DNA from: Myxococcales bacterium
GTDB lineage: Bacteria > Myxococcota > Polyangia > Nannocystales > Nannocystaceae
Direction of reading: 5' to 3'
NCBI GenBank assembly: GCA_016793465.1
Contig: JAEUJW010000031.1
Coordinates: forward strand, 1 to 57,643
DNA: 57,643 nt
Shown: positions 15,957 to 24,725 of the stretch, piece after piece
How the letters are laid out: each line of letters starts with the position of its first letter
How positions within the stretch are numbered: the stretch's first letter is position 1
Made by a program: the position numbers and the translations under genes
The notes under the pieces: model-generated
Databases searched by the model: none
What the model was told of the DNA's origin: nothing
The model's input: only the letters and a program-made list of their open reading frames with translations

Positions 15957-16330
15957 CCGGCAAAAATTAAATTATTTAATTAATTCAATAAAGCTGTCCC
16001 ACGGGACAGCTCCACTCGCTCGCGCCGTGCAGCCGCGCGAGCGTGCCGCCGGGCGCATCGAAGCTGTCTTCCGGGGCAGGTCGTCCTCGACCCGCCGGCC
16101 GCGCGCCCACCAAGCCGATCGCATCGAGGCTGTCTCCCGGGACAGGTCGTCCTCGGCGACCTGCGCGTCCCGCCACGCGCGTTCGTGCACGGGCGTCGCG
16201 ACGCCGACCGTGTGCGGGTGATCGTCGCCGCCGCCGCGATGCGTGGCAGGGCGCCGCGCCGCTTGGCACCGCGCCGCGTGCGTGGCGGGGGAGCGATCGC
16301 CGCCGCCGCCGCGGTGTTAGTGTCGCCGGC
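15957..16330. repeat. Intergenic region with AT-island and three CTGTC/GACAG palindromes
   Basis: A 31-base stretch (15962-15992) is almost pure A/T in otherwise very GC-rich DNA. It abuts a perfect palindrome, GCTGTCCC-AC-GGGACAGC (15993-16010). Two further related copies sit at 16063-16080 and 16128-16147, each inside a longer direct repeat (16055-16092 and about 16121-16160; shared GCATCGARGCTGTC and CAGGTCGTCCTCG). Read on the minus strand, the first palindrome is followed by a T-rich run and would work as a terminator in that direction. No gene is convincing here. A -10-like TAGTGT (16318-16323) precedes the HEAT gene. Confidence 0.75.
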
Positions 16331-19300
16331 ATGTCGCGCCCGCAGCTGCCGCTGACGTCGTTCGTGGGCCTCGCCGCGTGGTCCCCCGCCGAGGCCGTCA
16401 CCCGCCTCGCCGCCCTGTCCGCGGCCCTGCCCGCCTGCGACGACCCCCACGCGCTCGCCGAGCTGGCCCGCAGCGCGCCCGAGCACGTCGCCCCGCTCGC
16501 GCCCGAGGTCTGCCTCGCCGTCTGCGACGTCGTGCTGACGCTCGTCGAGCACGCCCCGCGCCTGCCCGTCGACGTCGACCGACTCGAGCCGCGCCTGCGC
16601 TGCGCCTGGCAGCGCGTCGCGCTGGCGGCCGCCGACGATCGCGGCCCCGCCGATCGCCTCACCGACCGCGAGCTGCTGCCGGTCGCGCACGGCTGGAGCC
16701 TCGACGAGGTGCTCGCCCCGTCGACGCTGCTGCGCCGCCTGGCGTCCGCCGCCGACGCCCGCCTGCGCGAGCGCCTGCTCGCGTGGATCCACCCCGCCGT
16801 GCACACGCTCGCGCTCGGCCCCGCCGAGGCCGTCGCCCTGCTGCTGCCGCTCGCCGCCGACGCCGAGCCCGCGCTCCGCGGCCGCGCCCTCGCCCTGCTC
16901 GCCGAGCCGTGGGTCCGCGGCCTGTCGCCCGCGCAGGCCCGCGACCGCGAGGCCGCGCTCGCCCGCGGCGTGCTCGACGAGGACCCCGCGGTCGCCCGCG
17001 TCGCCGTCGCCGCCGCCGCCGCGCTCGACCGCCGCGACTGGCTGCTCGCGCTGGTGCTCCCCGGCGGTGACGCGCCCGCCCGCGTCGACGCCGTCGAGGC
17101 CCTCGGCCCGCTCGCCCAGGCCGACGACCTCGCCCCCGTGCTCGCGCTCGCCGCCGCCGATCCGCTGCGCCACGGCCCGGCCGTGCGCCGCTTCCTGCTC
17201 GCCGCCCACCGCCACGGCACCTTCCTGCGCGCGCACCACCTGGACGACCTGCTCGCCGCCTTCGACGCCCACCCGCCGTGGACCGGCGACGAGATCGCCA
17301 GGGTCACCCACATCGTCCGCGCCGAGCTCGTCCAGCGGCTCGCCGAGCTCGCGCCCGACGACCCGCGCTGGATCCGTCGCGCCGACATCCTCGCCGCCAG
17401 CGTCGACCCGCAGGCCCCCGCGCTGCTGCGCGACCTCCTCGGCCGCGTGCGCGACCTCGACGTCGCCGCCGCGCTGATCGCCGCCGCCGGCCGCAGCCCC
17501 GACTACACCGACGAGGCCCCGCTGCTCGCCTGGCTCGACCGGCTGCCCGAGGTCGCGCTCCCGGTCCTGCGCTGCAAGGGCGGCGCGGCGGCCGAGGCCC
17601 GCCTGCGCGCCCTCGCCGTCGACCCGCACACCCCGCCTGGCCTGCGGGCCAGCGCGCTCGACGTCCTGTGGACCCTCGCCGGCGATCGCCAGGCCCTGCT
17701 GCGCGACCTCGCCGCCGCGCTCGGTCCGCACGAGTCCGGCCTGCTCCGCGCCGATCGCCGCAGCCCGCGCGACCGCGGCGTGGCCGCGCTGGTGGTCGCC
17801 GCCCCCTGGTCCGACGAGCCCGCCCACGCCCTCGAGCCCGCCGAGCGCTTCGCCGTGCTGTGCGAGTCCGGCGACCCCGAGCACCGCGCGCGCGTCGTCG
17901 AGCTGTTCCGCGAGCAGGTCCGCGAGCTCGTGCGCCAGGCCCTCGCCGGCGACTTCGCGATCAAGCGCGTCGCCCTGCCCGAGCTCGAGCAGCAGCTGTT
18001 CCGCTACGGCCGCCACCTCGCGCACGACGGCCGCCGCGTGCGCGGCTGGATCGAGCCCGCGCCCGAGACCGGCCGCGACCTCGTGCTGCAGGTCGCGATC
18101 GACTGGCTGCGCGAGTCCCCGAGCCCCGCCGTCGGCGTCGCCCTGCTCGAGACGATCGCCCGCCACGCCCCCGGCCCGGCCGTGCTCCGCATGATCGAGC
18201 CGTGGTGGCGCCACCGCGAGCGCGAGGTCCGCCGCGCCGCCATCGAGGCCATCCTCGCCGCCGGCGAGGGCGCCCGCGGCCTCGAGCTGTCGCTGTGCCG
18301 CCTCGCCGCCGACGACGAGCCGCGCATCCTCTCGCAGGCCCTCGCCGCGGTCGCCGGCCTCGGCGCCGCGTGGGCCGAGCCGATCGTGCTGGCCGCCCTC
18401 GATCGCCCCGAGATGGCCGTCAAGAAGGACGCCGCCGCCGCCCTCGGCTCCGTCGCCGGCGGGCGATCGATCGCCACCCTCGTCGAGTGGCTGGCGCACC
18501 ACGACAACCGCGGCCTGCGCGAGCTCCTGCTCGCCGCCCTCACCCGCGCCGCCGGGCCCGCGCTGGTCGCCGTGCTCGTCGACGCCCTCGGCCGCGAGAC
18601 CGAGGCCCGCCGCGTCGACCTCCTCATCGACGCCCTCGGCGGTCGCCTGCCGCTGGCCGCCGCCGTCCGCCTGGCCCGCTCGCCGCGCCCCGCCCACCAG
18701 CGCCTGCTCGCCGCCTGTCTCGCGGGACAGGTCACCCTCGCCGACGCCGACGTCGCGCGCCTGACCGCCCGCCTGCGCCGCGCCCGCCTGATCGCCCGCC
18801 CCGCGCGCCCCGACCCCGGCCGCGCGCTGCGCCGCGAGGGCTTCACCGTCGAGGCGGCCCGCGCCCTGCTCGACGCCCGCGCCCGCGACAGCGAGGCCGA
18901 GGTGCTGGTCGCCGTGCGCGGCGCGCTCGCCGAGTGGATCGCCTGGCTGCGCGCCGCCGACTCGCCGGATCCCCGCGCCCTCGCCCTCGTCCTCGACGCC
19001 GCCCAGCCCGGCCACGCCGAGCACCTCGAGGCCCTGCTCGACCTCGCCGAGCGCCACCCGACGATCGTCGACCCGACCGCCGTCGTCGCCATGCTCGAGC
19101 GCTGCCTCGCCGGCCGCGGCCTCGCCCGCGCGCTCGAGGTCCGCGCCGTCGCCCTGCTGCGCGTCCTGCCGCCCGCGCCCGGCCTCGGCCTGCGCCGCTT
19201 CCGTGCGCTCGCCCGCCTCGGCGCCGTGCGCACGCGCGGCGACCTCGAGCGCTGCCTCGGCGAGACCCGCCTCGGCCCCGACCTCGCCCGCGACAGCGCC

Positions 19301-20539
19301 GCCCTGCTCGAGGAGGCGCTCGCGCTGCCCGCCGCGCGCCTCGACGAACCACCCGATCTCACCGACCTGCGCGAGCAGGTCCGCCGCTGGCACGCCCTCG
19401 AGCCGAGCATGCGCGCGGCGTGGTTGACCGCCGCGCTCGACGAGCGCCCGCTCGACCTGCCGCGCCCACCCGCGCCCGCCGAGGCCCCGCGCCCGCGCTT
19501 CCAGCCGGCCTCGCGGGCCGACCTCGCCGACCTGCTCGTCAGCCTCCGCGAGGCCGACGTCCAGGAGCGCACGCGGGCCGCCGCGCGCCTGCTCGCCTGG
19601 CCCGACGCCGCCTCGCTGCACTCGCAGGTGCTCGACGCCCATCTCCACGGTCGCATCGAGCTCACCGCCGATCAGCGCGCCCAGGTCGCCCCGCTGCTCG
19701 CGCGCTGGCCGACCGCCCCCGGGCCCGCCGAGCGGGCCCTCGCCCTGCTGCCGCACCTGCCGCCGCATCACCTCCGGCGGTTCGTCGCCGCCTGGGTCGC
19801 CGCGTTCTTCGCCGGCGAGCCCGCCGCGGTCGCGCCGCTGCGCTCCGTCGACCCCGAGCTCGTCCTCCCGCACGCCGTCGCCGCGGCCGCCGCCGACGAC
19901 TTCCGCCTGCTCCAGTTCCTGCGCCCCGGCCCATCGCTCGCGCTGCGCACCCTCGTCGCCGCCGTCGCCGCGCGCGACCCCGAGGCCGTGGCCCACCTCA
20001 TGCCCGCGGCCGACGAACCGCCGCCGACCGCCGCCGACCCCGAGGACCCGATCGCCGGCCGCGGCCCCGACGAGCTGCTCGCCGTGATCGACGACCCCCG
20101 CGCGGCCCGCGGCCTCGCCGTGCGCGCCGTGCATGCCCTCGCCGGCCACGGCGAGCCCGGCGTCCCGGGCCTCGAGCGCCTCGTCGAGGACCCGCGCCCG
20201 CCCGTCCGCAGCGCCGCCCTGCGCGCCCTGCGGGCCGTCGCCCCGCGGCCCGTCGCGCTCGCGGCCGCCGCCCGCGCGCTCGCCATGGAGACCCGCGCCG
20301 ACGTCGTGCTGTCGCTCATGAAGAGCCTCGGCCACGCCCGCCACGAGCCCGCGCTGCCGGCCCTGCTGGGGCGCCTCGAGCACCGCGACCCCAGGCTCCA
20401 CGAGGGCGCCCGCCAGGCCCTGCTCGGCTGGGGCCCCGCCGTCATCCCCGCCCTCCGCCGCGCCGCCCGCCACGCCCGCCCCGACCGCCGCCCGATCTAC
20501 GCCGCCCTCATCGCCGACCTCGAGCAGCTCGACGCCTGA
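16331..20539 (+). CDS. Giant HEAT-repeat protein
   Basis: A 1402-residue, Leu/Ala/Arg-rich all-alpha protein. It is composed of HEAT-like repeats throughout, for example EVRRAAIEAILAAGEGA, DEPRILSQALAAVAGLG and PPVRSAALRALRAVAPRPV. It has no signal peptide, membrane segment or catalytic motif, so it is probably a cytosolic scaffold. A copy of the CCTGTC/GACAGG palindrome lies within the coding sequence at 18714-18731, where it encodes ACLAGQ. The ATG at 16331 follows a -10-like TAGTGT by 7 bases. The complementary strand is also open for 4.5 kb here, an effect of codon bias. Similar HEAT giants occur in myxobacteria; the partner is unknown. Confidence 0.83.
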   Translation: MSRPQLPLTSFVGLAAWSPAEAVTRLAALSAALPACDDPHALAELARSAPEHVAPLAPEVCLAVCDVVLTLVEHAPRLPVDVDRLEPRLRCAWQRVALAAADDRGPADRLTDRELLPVAHGWSLDEVLAPSTLLRRLASAADARLRERLLAWIHPAVHTLALGPAEAVALLLPLAADAEPALRGRALALLAEPWVRGLSPAQARDREAALARGVLDEDPAVARVAVAAAAALDRRDWLLALVLPGGDAPARVDAVEALGPLAQADDLAPVLALAAADPLRHGPAVRRFLLAAHRHGTFLRAHHLDDLLAAFDAHPPWTGDEIARVTHIVRAELVQRLAELAPDDPRWIRRADILAASVDPQAPALLRDLLGRVRDLDVAAALIAAAGRSPDYTDEAPLLAWLDRLPEVALPVLRCKGGAAAEARLRALAVDPHTPPGLRASALDVLWTLAGDRQALLRDLAAALGPHESGLLRADRRSPRDRGVAALVVAAPWSDEPAHALEPAERFAVLCESGDPEHRARVVELFREQVRELVRQALAGDFAIKRVALPELEQQLFRYGRHLAHDGRRVRGWIEPAPETGRDLVLQVAIDWLRESPSPAVGVALLETIARHAPGPAVLRMIEPWWRHREREVRRAAIEAILAAGEGARGLELSLCRLAADDEPRILSQALAAVAGLGAAWAEPIVLAALDRPEMAVKKDAAAALGSVAGGRSIATLVEWLAHHDNRGLRELLLAALTRAAGPALVAVLVDALGRETEARRVDLLIDALGGRLPLAAAVRLARSPRPAHQRLLAACLAGQVTLADADVARLTARLRRARLIARPARPDPGRALRREGFTVEAARALLDARARDSEAEVLVAVRGALAEWIAWLRAADSPDPRALALVLDAAQPGHAEHLEALLDLAERHPTIVDPTAVVAMLERCLAGRGLARALEVRAVALLRVLPPAPGLGLRRFRALARLGAVRTRGDLERCLGETRLGPDLARDSAALLEEALALPAARLDEPPDLTDLREQVRRWHALEPSMRAAWLTAALDERPLDLPRPPAPAEAPRPRFQPASRADLADLLVSLREADVQERTRAAARLLAWPDAASLHSQVLDAHLHGRIELTADQRAQVAPLLARWPTAPGPAERALALLPHLPPHHLRRFVAAWVAAFFAGEPAAVAPLRSVDPELVLPHAVAAAAADDFRLLQFLRPGPSLALRTLVAAVAARDPEAVAHLMPAADEPPPTAADPEDPIAGRGPDELLAVIDDPRAARGLAVRAVHALAGHGEPGVPGLERLVEDPRPPVRSAALRALRAVAPRPVALAAAARALAMETRADVVLSLMKSLGHARHEPALPALLGRLEHRDPRLHEGARQALLGWGPAVIPALRRAARHARPDRRPIYAALIADLEQLDA

Positions 20540-20542
20540 GTC

Positions 20543-20563
20543 GACGCGCCGCGACGGCGCGTC
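20543..20563 (+). terminator. Hairpin after the HEAT gene
   Basis: A perfect 8-bp stem, GACGCGCC/GGCGCGTC, with loop GCGAC, lies 3 bases after the stop. There is no T-tract, so it is at best a weak or Rho-assisted stop. Confidence 0.4.
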
Positions 20564-20629
20564 CGACCGCGTGAGGACACCGCGTCGCAGCCCCTTTCAG
20601 CCGCCGGGCAAAGCGGGTATGCGTTGCCC

Positions 20630-21547
20630 GTGCCCGCGACGCCCCGCTTCCACCGCCTCGGCGTGGCCGTGCTCGCCTACACCGTGTTCGTCATCCTGTT
20701 CGGCGCCTGGGTCCGCATCACCGGCTCGGGCGCCGGCTGCGGCGAGCACTGGCCGACCTGCCACGGCGAGATCGTGCCGCGCACGCCGACCCTCGCGACG
20801 ATCATCGAGTTCACCCACCGCACGACCTCGGGCCTGTGCCTCGTCGCCGTGCTCGCGCTGCTGATCGCCGCCGCGCGCGCGTTCCCCCGCGGCCACGCCG
20901 CCCGCCGCGGCGCCGCCCTGTCCGTGCTGTTCACCGTCACCGAGGCGCTGCTCGGCGCCGGCCTGGTGATCTTCGGCCTCGTCGACAAGGACGACTCGAT
21001 CGGCCGCGCGGTGATGATGGCCCTGCACCTCGTCAACACCTCGCTGCTGACCGGCGCGCTGACCTTCACCGTGTGGTCGTCGCGCGGGCCGTCCGAGCCC
21101 GGCGGCGAGCGCCCGGCGAACGCCGGCCTGTGGCTCGGCGGCGCGATCGTCGGCCTCCTGCTCGTCGGCGTCAGCGGGGCCGTCACCGCCCTCGGCGACA
21201 CGCTCTACCCCGTCGGCGGCGCCAACGAGGGCGCCGGGGCCCACTTCCTCCAGCGCCTGCGCGCCTTCCACCCGTTCATCGCGGTCGGCGTCGGCCTCTA
21301 CGTGCTGCACGTGGCCCACACCCTCAGCGGCCCGCACGCCGCGCCCGCGGTGCGCCGCTGGGGCGGCCTCGTCATGCTCGGCGTGATCGTCCAGGTCGCG
21401 GCCGGCGTCGTCAACATCCTGCTGTCCGCGCCCGGCTGGCTGCAGATCGTCCACCTGCTCCTCGGGACAGGTCTGTGGATCGCCGTGGTCTACTTCAGCC
21501 TGCACGTGCTCGGCCCGCGCGCGCTCGCCCCGCGGCGGGCCCGCTGA
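20630..21547 (+). CDS. ctaA: Heme A synthase (COX15/CtaA family)
   Basis: Membrane enzyme that oxidises heme O to heme A for aa3-type cytochrome oxidase. About 305 residues with eight hydrophobic helices in two similar halves. The first loop carries the family's Cys pair (GAGCGEHWPTCHG). Heme-ligand His residues appear in EFTHRTTSG, ALHLVNTSLL, RAFHPFIAVG and IVHLLLGTGL. The GTG at 20630 is my choice; a TTG 6 bases upstream is possible. It is 8 bp before a HAD gene on the same strand. No cytochrome oxidase or heme O synthase gene is in view. Confidence 0.9.
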   Translation: MPATPRFHRLGVAVLAYTVFVILFGAWVRITGSGAGCGEHWPTCHGEIVPRTPTLATIIEFTHRTTSGLCLVAVLALLIAAARAFPRGHAARRGAALSVLFTVTEALLGAGLVIFGLVDKDDSIGRAVMMALHLVNTSLLTGALTFTVWSSRGPSEPGGERPANAGLWLGGAIVGLLLVGVSGAVTALGDTLYPVGGANEGAGAHFLQRLRAFHPFIAVGVGLYVLHVAHTLSGPHAAPAVRRWGGLVMLGVIVQVAAGVVNILLSAPGWLQIVHLLLGTGLWIAVVYFSLHVLGPRALAPRRAR

Positions 21548-21555
21548 GCCCCGCC

Positions 21556-22224
21556 ATGCCCGCAGCGATCCGCGGCGTCGTCTTCGACCTCGACGGCACG
21601 CTCTACGACAAGCGCCCGCTCGAGCGGTACATGGTCCGCCACTCGCTGCTGTCGCTGCGCCGCCTGCTCCGCTACACCCGCGTGCGCACCGGCCTCGCCG
21701 GCGCCGACCACGGCGACGCCGCCGCGATCGCCCGCGTCACCCTCGAGCGCCTGTCCGACGACCCCGCCGCGCACGCCCCCTGGCGCCGCTGGATCGCCGA
21801 GCACTACGAGCCGACCCTGCTCCGCGGCCTGCGCGAGTCCAGCGCCGCCTACCCCGGCGTCGCCGCCCTGCTCGCCGACCTGCGCGCCGCCGGCCTGCGC
21901 CTCGGCCTCGTCAGCGACTACCGCGGCGTGCCCGACCGCCTCGCCGCCCTCGGCCTCGCCCCGGGCGCCTTCGACTTCGTGCTCGTCACCGAGGAGCACG
22001 GCGCCATGAAGCCCGCGCGCCGCATGATCGACGCCACCCTCGCCGGCATGCAGCTCCCGGCCGACGCGCTCGTGATGGTCGGCGACCGCGACTTCACCGA
22101 CCAGCGCTTCGCCGAGTCCGCCGGCATGGCCTTCCTCGGCGTGCGCCCCGGCCGCGCCGCCGTCGACCCGTGGATGCCCTGGCCCGCCGTCGCGACCCGC
22201 CTGCGCGCGCTCATCACGACGTGA
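21556..22224 (+). CDS. HAD-family phosphatase
   Basis: A 222-residue haloacid-dehalogenase-superfamily phosphatase with all four motifs: VVFDLDGTLYD (nucleophile and acid Asp), GLVSDYRG (Ser), KPARRMI (Lys) and VMVGDRDFTDQRFAESAGM (metal acids). A helical cap lies between motifs I and II (about residues 20-90). It follows ctaA by 8 bp. Its last 64 bases, including the stop codon, are tandemly repeated twice more downstream (to 22369), so the gene's 3' end is triplicated. Substrate unknown. Confidence 0.88.
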   Translation: MPAAIRGVVFDLDGTLYDKRPLERYMVRHSLLSLRRLLRYTRVRTGLAGADHGDAAAIARVTLERLSDDPAAHAPWRRWIAEHYEPTLLRGLRESSAAYPGVAALLADLRAAGLRLGLVSDYRGVPDRLAALGLAPGAFDFVLVTEEHGAMKPARRMIDATLAGMQLPADALVMVGDRDFTDQRFAESAGMAFLGVRPGRAAVDPWMPWPAVATRLRALITT

Positions 22225-22369
22225 CCGCCGCCCCGCCGCGGTCGACCCGCGGATGCCCTGGCCCGCCGTCGTGACCCGCCTGCGCGCGCTCATCCCGACG
22301 TGACCGTCGACCCGCGGGTGCCCTGGCCCGCCGTCGCGACCCGCCTGCGCGCGCACATCACGACGTGAC
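22162..22369 (+). repeat. Triplicated 3' end of the HAD gene
   Basis: Three 64-bp copies, at 22162-22225, 22241-22304 and 22306-22369, share the start GTCGACCCG and the segment CCCTGGCCCGCCGTCG, and end in CGACGTGAC with its TGA. The first is the coding end of the HAD gene; the others are non-coding. Few differences separate them, which points to recent duplication or gene conversion. The third copy's GTGACG lies at the right distance to be the -35 box of the next gene. Confidence 0.92.
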
Positions 22370-22394
22370 GCCCCGCCCCGCCGCCGGTTACAAC
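22365..22394 (+). promoter_or_regulatory. Promoter of the membrane-protein gene
   Basis: GTGACG (22365-22370) and TACAAC (22389-22394) are 18 bases apart, and the ATG at 22401 follows after 6 bases, predicting a leaderless mRNA. The -35 box overlaps the end of the third duplicated HAD tail. Confidence 0.45.
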
Positions 22395-22400
22395 CGCCGC

Positions 22401-23120
22401 ATGTCCGCCGACGCCTTCGAGCTCGCTCGCACCAGCCCGCTCGGCCCGCCCGCCGTCGGCCGAACGATCGTCCACCGCCCCGTCCGCGAGCTCGGCACCG
22501 GCCTGTTCCTCGCCCTGCTCTTCGGCCCCGTCGGCCTCGCGCTCGCGGTCGGCGGCCTCCTCATGCTCGCGGGCTGGCCCCACCCCGGACTCGGCCTGCT
22601 CGGCGCCGCCGAGCTGGTGTTCGGCCTGGTCTTCCTGTGGGTGACGGCCGGCGTCGCCCGCGACCTGCTCGCCTCGCGCCGCTTCAACCGCCGCGGGCTC
22701 GTCATCACCTGGGGCCTCGAGCACGTCGACATCACCGAGCTCGCCGGCGCACAGCGGGTCGCCCTCGAGGCCGCCGCCGATCACCCGCTGCTGCGCTCGC
22801 TCGTCGTCGACGTTCGCATCCACACCGTCGCCCGCGTGCGTCACGCCTGCCGCCGCCTCGCGCCCGACGATCCGCGCCGGCTCATCCTCGAGACCCTCGC
22901 GCTCGACGCTCTCGAGCCCCCGCCCTGGACCGCCGACGACCCCCCAGCCCCGGCGCCGCTGTACGCCGCCGTGATCGATCGCCGCGTCGTGCTCGCCCAC
23001 GAGCTCGCCGACCTCGACGACTGCGGAGACGCGACCCGCTGGCGCGTCGCCACCGCGTGGGATCCCGAGGCCCACGCCGCCATGCCGCGCCTCGATCCCT
23101 CCGCGCTCACGCGCCTGTGA
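22401..23120 (+). CDS. Membrane protein with two helices, unknown
   Basis: A 239-residue protein with a roughly 35-residue hydrophilic start and two adjacent transmembrane helices (GLFLALLFGPVGLALAVGGL and GLLGAAELVFGLVFLWVTAG). The cytosolic C-terminal part of about 150 residues is rich in Arg, Asp and His, with no catalytic motif I can name. The helix-turn-helix hairpin near the N-terminus plus a soluble tail could serve as a membrane-bound sensor or scaffold. Start supported by a -10 box 6 bases upstream. It ends 100 bp from the convergent TPR lipoprotein gene; that gap shows nothing. Confidence 0.72.
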   Translation: MSADAFELARTSPLGPPAVGRTIVHRPVRELGTGLFLALLFGPVGLALAVGGLLMLAGWPHPGLGLLGAAELVFGLVFLWVTAGVARDLLASRRFNRRGLVITWGLEHVDITELAGAQRVALEAAADHPLLRSLVVDVRIHTVARVRHACRRLAPDDPRRLILETLALDALEPPPWTADDPPAPAPLYAAVIDRRVVLAHELADLDDCGDATRWRVATAWDPEAHAAMPRLDPSALTRL

Positions 23121-23220
23121 CCCCGCGTCGATTCGGCCCGCGCGGGGCGCCGCGGGCACCTCCGGTGCTGACAGTCCGCCGGACGAACCACGCCGCCGCG
23201 GCTGGCGACCCGTCGCCCGC

Positions 23221-24666
23221 CTACTTGTTCCCGAGCGCCTCGAGGGCCGCCTTGACCTGCCGGGTCTCGCGCAGCGCCTGCGACTTCGAGTAGGCCGCCC
23301 GCGCCTCCTCGGGCTTGCCCACGGCCTCGGCGATCTGCCCGAGGTTGAACCACACCGCCGCCTGGAACGACGGCCTGGCCTCGAGCCCGAGCGCCTTCTC
23401 CGAGTCGCTCCTGGCCCCCGCGTAGTCGCCGGCGCGCAGCCTGGCGTAGCCGCGTTCGGCCCAAGCCGCGGCCTGGCCGGCGTCCTGCACGATCGCCGCG
23501 TCGAACGCCGCGATCGCCCGCTGGAGGTCGCCCGCGCGGCTGAGCTTGCGGCCCTCCTCGAGCTTGCCGAGGGCCGGCGAGGCCGGCGCGACGTCGCCGT
23601 TGCTCGCCTCCTCCTTCGGCCACGGCGCCTCCTCGACCCGCGAGAACGCCGCCGCCGCCTCCTCGCGGTCGGCGAGCGTCAGGCGCGAGAACCCGAACGC
23701 CAGCGCGTCGCCGATCGGTCGGATGTCCTTCAGGACAGGCGCCGGCAGCGGCCCGGCCAGCCCGAGCGGCGCGGCCTCGGGGATCAGCCCCGAGCGCGCG
23801 TCGCCGTGGGCCGCGTAGTCGGGCGAGCACACGTACGGCAGGTCGGCCGTGAACGACCACGCGATCGTCGGCTCGCCGCCGACGAGCGACAGCGACGCGC
23901 TCGCCAGCTTCATCACCTCGTCCATGACCTGCTCGGTGGTGGCCTCGGGGTCGTCGCCGGCCTCGCACTCGTTGAGCGGGCCCTTGATCGCCTCGGCCGC
24001 GCGTCGGCGCAGGTCGACCGGCAGCGCCCTCCACCAGTCGCCCGCGAACGGGCGCTCGACCGCCCGCCCGCCGGCCACGTCGAACACCGACGTCCTGCTC
24101 TCGGTCATCCCGTGGGCCCCGCAGAAGAACCCGCTCGCCGCGTCCTCGACCAGCAGCCGGGCCTGGACCCCGCCGCCGATCGACAGCCCGTACCAGATGT
24201 CGTCGCCGTGGACCGTGCCGCTCGCCGCCTCGCGGATCGCCACCGCCTCGATCCCGCCGAGCGGCCGGGCCCGCAGCCCGAGCGACGGCATGTGCCCGCG
24301 GTCCTCGCACTGCGCCGACTTCGGGTCCTGCTCGCACTCGCAGCCCATCACCCTCTGGCGCCCGTCCGCGCGCTCGACCTGCCACATGCCCGCGCCGTCG
24401 CCGACGATCAGCGCCTTCTTCTCCCCGACCGCGGTCGCCGCCTCGCCCTCGACGCGCAGCCAGCGGGTCGTCCACCCGCCGTCCTTGAACCACCACACCA
24501 GCCAGTCCTCGCCCGCGGCCGCCGGCGCGCTCGCCGGGGCCTTCGCCTCGACCTTCGCCGCGCCCCCGGCGGCCTTCGCCTCCGCCTTCGCGTCCGACCT
24601 CGGCGCCCCCGCGCCGCCGGGGCATGCGACGCACAACGACACGACTGCGAGCCAGGCCTTCGACAT
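23221..24666 (-). CDS. TPR lipoprotein
   Basis: A 481-residue secreted protein. A signal peptide with lipobox (LCVACPGG) is followed by a short Lys/Ala/Glu/Pro linker. A unique domain (about 50-330) has a Cys cluster (MGCECEQDPKSAQCEDRG), and a C-terminal block of about three tetratricopeptide repeats includes IAAFDAAIVQDAGQAAAWAE, YAGARSDSEKALGLEARPS and AVWFNLGQIAEAVGKPEEA. TPRs mediate protein contacts, so this is probably a periplasmic or outer-membrane assembly factor (inference). It lies downstream of the PQQ-like propeller gene on the same strand (59 bp), possibly one unit. Confidence 0.82.
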   Translation of the reverse strand: MSKAWLAVVSLCVACPGGAGAPRSDAKAEAKAAGGAAKVEAKAPASAPAAAGEDWLVWWFKDGGWTTRWLRVEGEAATAVGEKKALIVGDGAGMWQVERADGRQRVMGCECEQDPKSAQCEDRGHMPSLGLRARPLGGIEAVAIREAASGTVHGDDIWYGLSIGGGVQARLLVEDAASGFFCGAHGMTESRTSVFDVAGGRAVERPFAGDWWRALPVDLRRRAAEAIKGPLNECEAGDDPEATTEQVMDEVMKLASASLSLVGGEPTIAWSFTADLPYVCSPDYAAHGDARSGLIPEAAPLGLAGPLPAPVLKDIRPIGDALAFGFSRLTLADREEAAAAFSRVEEAPWPKEEASNGDVAPASPALGKLEEGRKLSRAGDLQRAIAAFDAAIVQDAGQAAAWAERGYARLRAGDYAGARSDSEKALGLEARPSFQAAVWFNLGQIAEAVGKPEEARAAYSKSQALRETRQVKAALEALGNK

Positions 24667-24725
24667 CGGCGGCACTCTACGCCATCGGCGCTGCCGGCGC
24701 CGAGTTCTTCGCGCGCGCCCCCGCG

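Noticed and set aside
15972..16190. A 72-codon minus-strand frame with two DDL-R-TASMR repeats
   Set aside because: The similarity comes from the DNA direct repeat; the third palindrome copy is out of frame and no start signals are seen.
15980..20473. A 1497-codon open frame on the minus strand opposite the HEAT gene
   Set aside because: Its translation is low-complexity Gly/Ala/Arg/Glu with no domain, and it mirrors the plus-strand HEAT gene. Strong GC bias keeps the opposite strand open. Other long mirror frames (25619-30466, 36206-39091, 48051-50561, 1229-3499) were dropped for the same reason.
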